Below are positions 6,928 through 12,925 of a DNA stretch of 13,512 nucleotides, piece after piece. The first letter of the stretch is position 1; every line of letters begins with the position of its first letter. Position numbers and translations under genes: made by a program. This DNA is from Achromobacter sp. (GTDB lineage: Bacteria; Pseudomonadota; Gammaproteobacteria; Burkholderiales; Burkholderiaceae_B): contig DMTA01000395.1 in the NCBI GenBank assembly GCA_003454835.1, positions 1 through 13,512 on the forward strand, read 5' to 3'. The notes beneath the pieces were generated by a model. The model was not told the DNA's origin. It worked only from the letters and a program-made list of their open reading frames with translations, and did no database searches.

Positions 6928-8232
6928 ATGAAGACCTCAAGACTGGCGGCCCTCCTGGGCGCCACCCTGCTGTCGGGCCTGGCCACGCTGGCCATCGCCG
7001 CCGACAAGCCCAAGGAACTGAACGTCGGTATCTCGACCTTCCTGTCGGGCTCGGCGTCCGTGTTCGGCGTGCCTGCCCGCGACGCGGCCGACATCCTGAT
7101 CGAAGAGATCAACGCCAACGGCGGCATCGACGGCGTGAAGATCGTGCCCAGCTACATCGACGAAGGCGGCGGCGGCGAGAAGCTGCTGTCCGAATACCGG
7201 CGCCTGGCCGAAGGCGGCACGCGCGTAATGCTGTCGGCCATTTCCAGCGGCCACTGCAACATCGTCGCACCCGTGGCCGAGGACCTGAAAGTGCTGAACG
7301 TGCTGTGGGACTGCGGCACGGAAAAGGCGCTGGAAGGCAAGAAATACAAGTACGTGGTGCGCACGCAGGCCAACGCCACCACCGAGATGGTCGCGCAGGT
7401 GCTGTACCTGATGAAGGTGAAGCCCGACTTCAAGACCATCGCCATCGTCAACCAGGACTACGCCTGGGGCCGCGACTCGCGCGACATCTTCCTGGCCGCG
7501 CTCAAGAAGTTCAAGCCCGACGTCAAGGTCGTTGCCGAGATGTTCCCCAAATTCGGCGCCGCCGATTTCTCCACCGAAATCAGCCGTCTGCAGGCGCTGC
7601 GTCCGGATGTGATCGTCTCAACGTCGTGGGGCGGCGACCTGGACAACTTCGTGCGCCAGGCCTCGCAGCGCAACCTGTTCAAGAACTCCACCTTCGTGCT
7701 GTCGCTGGCCGAAAGCTCGCTGGAACGTCTGGGCAACGCCCTGCCGGAAGGCGTCCTGGTCGGCGCGCGTGGCGACCATTACTTCCTGCATCCGGAAACC
7801 AAGGACGATCCCAAGCACCAGGCGTTCGTGAAGAAATTCCACGACAAGACCGGCGCCTATCCGATCTACTCGGTCTATCACATGGTGCAAGGCATCAACG
7901 GCCTGAAGGCCGGCTACGAAAAGGCCATCAAGGACAACGGCGGCAACTGGCCCACGCCTGAACAGGTGGCGGCCGCGATGCACGACGTGAGCTTCAAGGG
8001 GTATGGCCGCGAGATCCAGATGCACCGCGCCGATGGCCAGGCGTTGGAAGCGCAGCTGTTCGGCGTGACCAAGAAGAGCGACAAGTACCCGTTCAAGGTC
8101 CTGGCCGACATCACCATCGTGCCGGCTGAACTGGTCACGCCCGGGGTGACGGATACGTCGATGGCGTGGATCGAAAAGAGCCTGACGCCTGATGTATTGA
8201 AGAGCGATCAGATCAAGGTGTTCCCGAACTGA
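6928..8232 (+). CDS. Periplasmic substrate-binding protein of the HAAT-type ABC transporter
   Basis: Secreted ligand receptor for the LivHMGF-type importer, 434 aa. Residues 1-24 are a clear signal peptide (Lys/Arg start, hydrophobic core, AIA before the predicted cut at 24/25). The mature part starts with a typical type I periplasmic-binding-protein strand (LNVGIST) and continues with family features such as AADILIEEINANGGIDG and the segment RPDVIVSTSW, matching Peripla_BP_6/LivK-like proteins. It lies at the distal end of the operon, 37 bases after the alcohol dehydrogenase, with GGAGACA (6916-6922) placed 5 bases before ATG. Being last, and separated from the permeases by three enzymes, ties the enzymes to transport. 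It is followed by a strong terminator. The ligand is unknown; HAAT receptors of this size bind amino acids, amides, aromatic acids and other compounds. Confidence 0.92.
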   Translation: MKTSRLAALLGATLLSGLATLAIAADKPKELNVGISTFLSGSASVFGVPARDAADILIEEINANGGIDGVKIVPSYIDEGGGGEKLLSEYRRLAEGGTRVMLSAISSGHCNIVAPVAEDLKVLNVLWDCGTEKALEGKKYKYVVRTQANATTEMVAQVLYLMKVKPDFKTIAIVNQDYAWGRDSRDIFLAALKKFKPDVKVVAEMFPKFGAADFSTEISRLQALRPDVIVSTSWGGDLDNFVRQASQRNLFKNSTFVLSLAESSLERLGNALPEGVLVGARGDHYFLHPETKDDPKHQAFVKKFHDKTGAYPIYSVYHMVQGINGLKAGYEKAIKDNGGNWPTPEQVAAAMHDVSFKGYGREIQMHRADGQALEAQLFGVTKKSDKYPFKVLADITIVPAELVTPGVTDTSMAWIEKSLTPDVLKSDQIKVFPN

Positions 8233-8274
8233 TCGGGACGGACAGCGCAAGCAGCAGTGTGTGGTGCAGGGATA

Positions 8275-8305
8275 GCCCCGGCGTGCGCGCCGGGGCGTTT
8301 TTTTT
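8275..8305 (+). terminator. Intrinsic terminator of the transporter-dehydrogenase operon
   Basis: Perfect 9-bp stem GCCCCGGCG (8275-8283) with CGCCGGGGC (8288-8296), a 4-base loop TGCG, then G and eight T residues (8298-8305). It lies 42 bases after the binding-protein stop. This is a textbook rho-independent terminator and the clearest boundary in the window. Confidence 0.95.
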
Positions 8306-8334
8306 GGGCGGTTTAGGTGCGTTGCCCAGTGTCT

Positions 8335-8362
8335 CTGTCAGGCACACCAGTAGCGCTATGAT
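8335..8362 (+). promoter_or_regulatory. Candidate sigma-70 promoter for the small-gene island
   Basis: CTGTCA (8335-8340, 4 of 6 matches to the -35 consensus) and TATGAT (8357-8362, 5 of 6 matches to -10) are 16 bases apart, just after the terminator and 54 bases before the next start codon. A small hairpin, CCCGGA-TAAG-TCCGGG (8376-8391), lies in the predicted leader. Confidence 0.45.
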
Positions 8363-8416
8363 CCACCGACTTGCGCCCGGATAAGTCCGGGTTGTACACC
8401 CTAACGAGTTAGCGCA

Positions 8417-8722
8417 ATGGAAAAGACGATGCCAGATTTGAATATCGCTGAGATCTTTTATGAGTCGGGCGAGATTCAGTACAGATATACACGGTATCTA
8501 TCAGAGGATAGTTCATGCTGGGTGCGCCACGGCTTGTTCAAGGCGTACCATCCAAACGGTAACGTCGCTTCGCCAGGACACTATCAGGACGGTGCCGAAC
8601 ATGGTGCTTGGCGCGATCTTCATGCCAATGTCGGAAAGGCTGCGCAAGGCAATTACGACCAAGGTAACGAGGTCCGAGTGTGGAAGTTCTGGGGTGAAGA
8701 CGGTACGCCAAGCGACCGATAA
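8417..8722 (+). CDS. MORN_2/YwqK-like repeat protein, possible immunity or antitoxin
   Basis: Small protein of 101 aa with no signal peptide. It has two in-register 24-residue repeats: 38-61 starts HGLFKAYHPNG and ends YQDGAE, and 62-85 starts HGAWRDLHANV and ends YDQGNE. A third partial unit (86-96, VRVWKFWGEDG) follows, and a degenerate one precedes them (FYESGEIQYRY). The pattern of aromatic-x-x-NG-x and YxDG-xxHGxW is that of MORN_2 repeats, found in YwqK-type proteins. In Bacillus subtilis YwqK is linked to immunity against the YwqJ toxin; transferring that role here is inference. The start is uncertain: ATG 8417 gives 101 aa, whereas ATG 8429 has a better-placed GGAAAAGA. The gene is isolated from the operon upstream by a terminator and no toxin gene is adjacent. 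Confidence 0.75.
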   Translation: MEKTMPDLNIAEIFYESGEIQYRYTRYLSEDSSCWVRHGLFKAYHPNGNVASPGHYQDGAEHGAWRDLHANVGKAAQGNYDQGNEVRVWKFWGEDGTPSDR

Positions 8723-8831
8723 TTGTTGCCATCAAATGACCGGGCGTCTCGGCGAAGCTTCAGCCACCCGTGCCGCGTCAGACACGGCTGTTGGCGAAGT
8801 GGTCTCTCAGCATTGTCAATTAGGGGCGGTG

Positions 8832-9230
8832 ATGAAAAAAAAGGACGAGATTTTTTTTCTAGTTAGTTTGCTTAAGGTGTTTGACCTGGACTATATGAGC
8901 GACGAGGATGCCACGACGTTGCGTAGCCTGGATGTGAACAACTCAGAGGATGTTATTCGGGCTGTGCAAGTATTTCTGATGCCTGAGTGGCCCACGTACC
9001 CAAAAACGGCGCGCGATCGGCTGCTCAATGTTTTACGCAAGTCCGTTTCAGATCCAACTGAAAACTTTGTTGAATTATTCGACCAAGTCGGGCTTGCATT
9101 TGAAGACGAACTCACGGACCGTCGAGCTTTCATGGCTTCGATGTTGACAGTAATAGAAGGTGAAACGGTTCAAGATGAACGTGGTGGCAACGCCATCTCA
9201 GGCCAGAAACGTCAATCTCCAGACGTCTGA
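8832..9230 (+). CDS. Unrecognised small acidic protein, probably helical
   Basis: A 132-aa protein I do not recognise. It starts MKKKDEIFF, is rich in Asp, Glu, Leu and Val, and reads as a string of amphipathic helices with no cysteines, no signal peptide and no obvious catalytic motif. The tail from about 111 is polar and looks disordered. The frame is open upstream to 8460, but that part overlaps the repeat gene in another frame and is not credible. ATG 8832 has AGGGGCGG just before it; an ATG at 8736 is possible. GC content is about 49% over 8881-9180 by hand count, well below the neighbours, and A and T runs occur at the start. With the MORN_2-like gene 109 bases upstream it could be a second immunity-type gene, but this rests on context only. 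Confidence 0.6.
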   Translation: MKKKDEIFFLVSLLKVFDLDYMSDEDATTLRSLDVNNSEDVIRAVQVFLMPEWPTYPKTARDRLLNVLRKSVSDPTENFVELFDQVGLAFEDELTDRRAFMASMLTVIEGETVQDERGGNAISGQKRQSPDV

Positions 9231-9269
9231 CACGCTTGAACCACCGCGGCAATCCCAGCATGCTCTCTC

Positions 9270-9288
9270 CCGGGTGTCTGACACCCGG
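9270..9288. terminator. Hairpin between convergent genes, possible two-way terminator
   Basis: CCGGGTGT (9270-9277) and ACACCCGG (9281-9288) form an 8-base perfect inverted repeat around CTG. It sits between the stop of the small acidic gene (+) and the stop of the P450 gene (-), where both transcripts end. There is no T-run on either side, so efficiency is doubtful. Confidence 0.4.
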
Positions 9289-9305
9289 AACAACCACCTG
9301 GCCGC

Positions 9306-11657
9306 CTACAGCTCCAACACCACCTTCTTCCCCGCACAAGACCGCGAGCAGCAGGCCATCATCTTGTTGTTCGCCTCGCGTTCCGCGCGCGTCAGCACCA
9401 CGTCGCGATGGTCGATGTCGCCTTCCAGCACGCGCACCTCGCACGATCCGCACAGCCCTTCCTCGCAATCGCTCTGCACATCGATGTTGGCGCCGCGCAA
9501 TGCGGTCAGCAGCGTCTGGTCCGCAGGCACGTTGAGGACAATCCCCGAATCCTTCAGCACCACCTCAAAGGCCTGTTCCTTCGACGGGTCCAGCGTCCCC
9601 AGCGTGGAATGGAAGTGCTCCACCCGCAGCGTATCTTCCGGCCATGCCGCGCAGCAGCCGGCCAGGGCATCCAGCAGACCCTGCGGACCGCATGCATAGA
9701 CCTGCGTGCCGGCGCGCGGCTCGGCGAGCAGGGCGGCATAGTCCGCGCGAGTGCCCTCGTCTTTGACGTGCAGATGCAGGCGATCTCCGTGCAGCGACGC
9801 CAGTTCGTCCGCCAGCGCCATGCAAGCGCGCGAGCGACCGCTGTAATGCAGTTCGTAGTCCAGCCCCAGCTCCCGCGCACGCCGCGCCATGGCGCTGATG
9901 GGCGTGATGCCGATGCCGCCCGCGATCAAGATGAGTTTTGCAGCCGTTTCGTCCAGACGGAAGTGATTGCGTGGTCCACGAATGCGCAGGCGCGCGCCGG
10001 GCGTGGCGTTCGCGTGCATCCAGGCGGAACCGCCGCGGCCATTTTCTTCGCACAGCACGGCAATTTCAAAGACGCCGGTCTCGGCCGGATCGCCGCACAG
10101 CGAATACTGACGTGACAGGCCGGTATCGCCGCATTCGACGTCGATGTGCGATCCGGGCGACCAGCGGGGCAGGGGCTTGCCGTCCGGCGACACCAGGCGC
10201 AGCCGCACGATGCCGTCGGCCGCCGCTTCTGCGCTGTGCACCACGACCGGCCGGGTGATGGCGTGTGAGGACGGCTCGCCAATGCGCACGGGGTGCCTGT
10301 TCTCCAGCAACGAAGGATTCGCACGTTCCGGATTCTGCGCCGGATCCCATTCAACCCAGAGATGTTCCGGGCCGCGGAACGAGGTGTTGGGGACATACGT
10401 AAACGCCTGTTCCGCCAGCTTCAGATGGGGCAGGCGGCGCGTCAGCTCTTCCAGGAAGATCTGCATCTCCATGCGCGCCAGATTCTTGCCCATGCACTGG
10501 TGCGAGCCATACCCGAAGGTGAGCTGGTCGCTGGCGTTTTCGCGGCGGATGTCGAAGAGGTCGGCGTCTTCAAACTGGCCCTCGTCATGGTTGGCCGACG
10601 AGGTCACGATCAGCAGCTTGGAGCCGGCCGGAATCGCCACGCCCGCGATCTCCACGTCGCGCGTCGCCAGCCGCCGCCAGGCAGCCACTGAGCCGTTGTG
10701 CCGCAGGCATTCCTCGACCGCGTTCGGGATCAGGTTCGGATCCTCGCAGATCTCGCGCCAGGCCTGGGGATGCTGCAGCAGCAGCTTGATCGCGTTGGCC
10801 GACGCGTTGGCGGTGGTCTCGTGCGCCGCCACGATGCCGGCCATCATCATCGAATGCAGGTACGAGTCGGTGACCACCTCCGGATGGGTCTGCTGCTTGC
10901 GCAGGCCGTATTGCATCCAGCCGGGGCCGGACGGGTCCTGCCGCATCTTGTCCAGGATCTTGCCGGCCAACTGCCAGAAATTGCCGACCGCGTGGGCGAC
11001 GGCAACCTGTTCTTCCGGCTTGGGCCGGCCCCAGGTGTTCACCGTGTGCGCGATGGAATACTGGCGCAGCAGATCCATGTCTTCTTCGGGCACGCCCAGG
11101 AAGTGCAGGGCCACGGTCAGCGGCACTTCCCACAGCATCTGGTCCACGAGATCGGCGCGGCCGTCGTCGATGAAGCGGTCCACGTATTCGCGCGTCAGGC
11201 GTCGCACCATCGGTTCGTGGTGCTTCAATTCTTCAGGCGTGAACGGGTCCATCAACACGCGGCGGCGCGGCATGTGCGCGGGCTCGTCCTCGTTCACCAG
11301 CGTGCGATTCATGGCGTAGCCGTACGACGCCAGCACCGCGTTGGCCTCCGGCCCCGTCGGCGTGATCTTCTCCAGCGCGATGGACGGGCTGAAGGTGATG
11401 TTGTCGCGGAAGATCGCCTTGATGTCGTCGTAGCGCGTCACGACCCAGTAACCCAATTGCGGGCTGTAGAACACCGGCTCTTGCTCGCGCGCCCAACGCA
11501 CGTATTCCGGCGGGTCCTGCTGATAGCCGTCGCCAAAGGGATCGAACGCGGCGGCGCGCGCGCTGACCGGACAGCCCGTCGGGCTCTGCGCCGCAGCCAA
11601 CGCGGCGTGATCGATGGGACAGCCCGAGGGGCGCGGGGTGGCGGATGCTTGGTTCAT
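9306..11657 (-). CDS. Self-sufficient cytochrome P450 fused to FMN/2Fe-2S reductase (CYP116B-like)
   Basis: Single-chain monooxygenase of 783 aa that would carry electrons from NAD(P)H through FMN and a ferredoxin centre to heme. Domains in order: P450 about 35-440, with I-helix AAHETT (Glu280-Thr281), ExxR at Glu316-Arg319, and heme loop FGYGSHQC with ligand Cys388; a phthalate-dioxygenase-reductase-like part about 465-680, with FMN motif RQYSL at 516-520, GGIGITP at 580-586 and CGP at 656-658; and a plant-type ferredoxin about 695-783, with cluster ligands Cys731, Cys736, Cys739 and Cys769 (C-x4-C-x2-C-x29-C). This order and length match CYP116B enzymes such as P450RhF, some of which act on thiocarbamates or aromatics. 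All key residues are present. It lies 118 bases downstream of the Bug-type gene on the same strand. The ribosome binding site is weak. The substrate is unknown. Confidence 0.95.
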   Translation of the reverse strand: MNQASATPRPSGCPIDHAALAAAQSPTGCPVSARAAAFDPFGDGYQQDPPEYVRWAREQEPVFYSPQLGYWVVTRYDDIKAIFRDNITFSPSIALEKITPTGPEANAVLASYGYAMNRTLVNEDEPAHMPRRRVLMDPFTPEELKHHEPMVRRLTREYVDRFIDDGRADLVDQMLWEVPLTVALHFLGVPEEDMDLLRQYSIAHTVNTWGRPKPEEQVAVAHAVGNFWQLAGKILDKMRQDPSGPGWMQYGLRKQQTHPEVVTDSYLHSMMMAGIVAAHETTANASANAIKLLLQHPQAWREICEDPNLIPNAVEECLRHNGSVAAWRRLATRDVEIAGVAIPAGSKLLIVTSSANHDEGQFEDADLFDIRRENASDQLTFGYGSHQCMGKNLARMEMQIFLEELTRRLPHLKLAEQAFTYVPNTSFRGPEHLWVEWDPAQNPERANPSLLENRHPVRIGEPSSHAITRPVVVHSAEAAADGIVRLRLVSPDGKPLPRWSPGSHIDVECGDTGLSRQYSLCGDPAETGVFEIAVLCEENGRGGSAWMHANATPGARLRIRGPRNHFRLDETAAKLILIAGGIGITPISAMARRARELGLDYELHYSGRSRACMALADELASLHGDRLHLHVKDEGTRADYAALLAEPRAGTQVYACGPQGLLDALAGCCAAWPEDTLRVEHFHSTLGTLDPSKEQAFEVVLKDSGIVLNVPADQTLLTALRGANIDVQSDCEEGLCGSCEVRVLEGDIDHRDVVLTRAEREANNKMMACCSRSCAGKKVVLEL

Positions 11658-11684
11658 GAGGTCGTTCCGTGTGTTCGTCTTGCG

Positions 11685-11736
11685 GGCCCGCCGCGGGTTC
11701 GGCGTTTGGTGCGCGGCATACGATGTGCGGCGGGCC
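11685..11736. repeat. Long inverted repeat between Bug-type and P450 genes
   Basis: Perfect 10-base arms GGCCCGCCGC (11685-11694) and GCGGCGGGCC (11727-11736) are separated by 32 bases, inside the 118-base gap between the two minus-strand genes. In the mRNA they could fold into a GC-rich hairpin just upstream of the P450 start. It has no T-run. It may modulate the ratio of binding protein to P450, but chance is possible in such GC-rich DNA. Confidence 0.45.
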
Positions 11737-11750
11737 GGTGATGCGGGGTT

Positions 11751-11793
11751 CAGCGTGATGCCGTGAGCGTGATCCTCAGTCCAGCGTGATGCC
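11751..11793. repeat. 12-bp direct repeat spanning the Bug-type gene stop codon
   Basis: CAGCGTGATGCC occurs at 11751-11762 and again at 11782-11793, 31 bases apart. The second copy encodes, on the minus strand, the last residues of the Bug-type protein (GITL before the final Asp). The first lies just beyond the stop codon, as if the gene end had been partly duplicated. Confidence 0.6.
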
Positions 11794-12765
11794 CAGATCC
11801 TTGATCAGCTTCTGCCAGCGGGCGCGCTCGGCGGTCAGCATCTCGGCGTACTGCGCAGGCGTGTTGCCGATCGGCTCGATGCCGAACTCCACCAGACGCT
11901 GGCGCGTGGCCGGGTCATTGATGGTCGCGACCACTTGCTTGTTCAGCGCATCGATCACGGGCTTGGGCGTCGCGGCCGGCACCACCACGCCAACCTGCGC
12001 CGCGGCTTCCACGTTCTTCAGGCCGATTTCGGCAAAGGTCGGCACGTCGGGCAGTTGCGGCAGGCGGGTCGGATTGGCGACCGCCAGCGCCTTCACCTTG
12101 CCGCCGTTGATGAAGCCGGCGCCAGCGGCCAGATCCACCATCATCGCGGGCACCTGCCCGCCGGCCACGTCCGCCAGGGCGGGTGACGCGCCGCGGTAGG
12201 GCACGTGCGTCAGGGTCAGACCCGCTTCAACCTTCAGCAATTCCATCGCCAGGTGGTGCGGGCTGCCCGCGCCGGCCGACGCGTAATCCAGGCCTTCCTT
12301 GCGCGCCTTGGCTTCCGCCAGGAATTCCTTGGCCGAGTTGACCTTCATGGCCGGACCCACCACCAGGATCATCGGAAACCGTCCCATCAGCGTGACGGGC
12401 GCCAGATCCTTCGCCGGGTCGTACGACAGCTTCTTGTAGAGGGCCGGGTTGAACACCAGCGTGCCGTTGTCGGCGGACAGCATCGTGTAGCCGTCGGCCG
12501 GGGCGCGCGCCGTTTCCGACGCCGCAATCGCCGTGTTGCCGCCCGGCTTGTTCTCGATCACCACCGGCTGGTGCAGGCGTCCCGTCAATCCCTGCCCGAT
12601 GCTGCGCGCCAGGAAATCCGACCCGCCGCCCGCGGCGTACGGCACGATCCAGCGCACCGGCTTGGACGGGTAATCGGCCGCCGCCTGCTGCGCGGACGCG
12701 CTGGCACAAGCCAGCAGGGGCAGGGCCATCAGGCCGGCCAGGATGTGGTGTTTAACACTGCGCAT
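11776..12765 (-). CDS. Bug/TctC-family tripartite tricarboxylate-type solute-binding protein
   Basis: Exported receptor of 329 aa. Residues 1-25 form a signal peptide with a possible signal peptidase I cut after ASA (25/26); LLAC at 17-20 also resembles a lipobox, so a lipoprotein is possible. Family motifs are VPYAAGGGSDFLAR at 41-54, ENKPGGN at 71-77, SAGAGSPHHLA at 163-173, HVPYRG at 187-192 and VPTFAE at 241-246. These define the Bug (Bordetella uptake gene) family, whose members usually bind small carboxylates or related metabolites. No TctA/TctB membrane partners are in the window, a common state for such genes in Bordetella and Achromobacter. The frame extends 19 codons upstream into the putative operator, but ATG 12765 is chosen because GAGGAGAC precedes it. 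It is first in a minus-strand unit with the P450, so it may sense or import the P450 substrate. Confidence 0.93.
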   Translation of the reverse strand: MRSVKHHILAGLMALPLLACASASAQQAAADYPSKPVRWIVPYAAGGGSDFLARSIGQGLTGRLHQPVVIENKPGGNTAIAASETARAPADGYTMLSADNGTLVFNPALYKKLSYDPAKDLAPVTLMGRFPMILVVGPAMKVNSAKEFLAEAKARKEGLDYASAGAGSPHHLAMELLKVEAGLTLTHVPYRGASPALADVAGGQVPAMMVDLAAGAGFINGGKVKALAVANPTRLPQLPDVPTFAEIGLKNVEAAAQVGVVVPAATPKPVIDALNKQVVATINDPATRQRLVEFGIEPIGNTPAQYAEMLTAERARWQKLIKDLGITLD

Positions 12766-12784
12766 GGACAAGTCTCCTCGTTGT

Positions 12785-12805
12785 GGAATGTCAAAAGTGC
12801 ATTCC
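12785..12805. promoter_or_regulatory. Inverted repeat GGAATG-N9-CATTCC upstream of the Bug-type gene
   Basis: Perfect 6-base arms, GGAATG (12785-12790) and CATTCC (12800-12805), with 9 bases between them. It lies between the Bug-type start codon and the larger palindrome. It could be a second operator site or a weak hairpin in the bug mRNA leader. Confidence 0.4.
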
Positions 12806-12809
12806 TTAT

Positions 12810-12837
12810 TTGCGTAAAGCATATACGCAATGCGTAA
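12810..12837. promoter_or_regulatory. Putative IclR-family operator: palindrome plus direct repeat
   Basis: TTGCGTA (12810-12816) and TACGCAA (12824-12830) form a perfect 7-base inverted repeat around 7 bases. The half-site TGCGTAA (12811-12817) recurs at 12831-12837, exactly 20 bases on and in direct orientation. It sits midway between the Bug-type gene and the divergent IclR gene. A palindrome plus one extra direct repeat resembles the site layout described for the IclR-family regulators PcaU and PobR. Binding by the neighbouring regulator is inference. Confidence 0.6.
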
Positions 12838-12925
12838 TTTTTGAAGAAGGGTTAACCTTAGTGCCGCTCCAGGCTTTCGGTCCCTCGGTTGCCGGCGAGC
12901 CCGCTGTTACGGAGCCGTATTTCCC

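Larger units (their letters stand above)
12766..12925. promoter_or_regulatory. Divergent intergenic control region
   Basis: These 160 bases separate the minus-strand bug-P450 pair from the plus-strand IclR gene. The AT-rich core (about 12785-12845) contrasts with the GC-rich surroundings and holds the two inverted repeats listed separately. The bug-side ribosome binding site is GTCTCC on the plus strand (12772-12777, GGAGAC in the mRNA); the iclR-side one is ACGGAG (12909-12914). I could not assign convincing -35/-10 pairs in either direction. Confidence 0.6.

Noticed and set aside
8376..8391. Small hairpin CCCGGA-TAAG-TCCGGG considered as a terminator or riboswitch element.
   Set aside because: The stem is only 6 bp, no T-run follows, and there is no larger conserved fold around it.
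8460..8831. N-terminal extension of the small acidic protein back to 8460.
   Set aside because: It overlaps the MORN_2-like gene in a different frame, and its translation is unlike a folded protein. ATG 8832 has a ribosome binding site and starts the low-GC coding stretch.
10144..11319. Plus-strand open frames of several hundred codons opposite the P450 gene.
   Set aside because: They are shadows of the P450 reading frame, which contains every diagnostic heme, flavin and iron-sulfur motif.
12766..12822. Longer start for the Bug-family protein at 12822 (19 extra codons).
   Set aside because: The extension would run through the palindromic control region and place residues before the signal peptide. 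ATG 12765 has a strong GAGGAGAC site.
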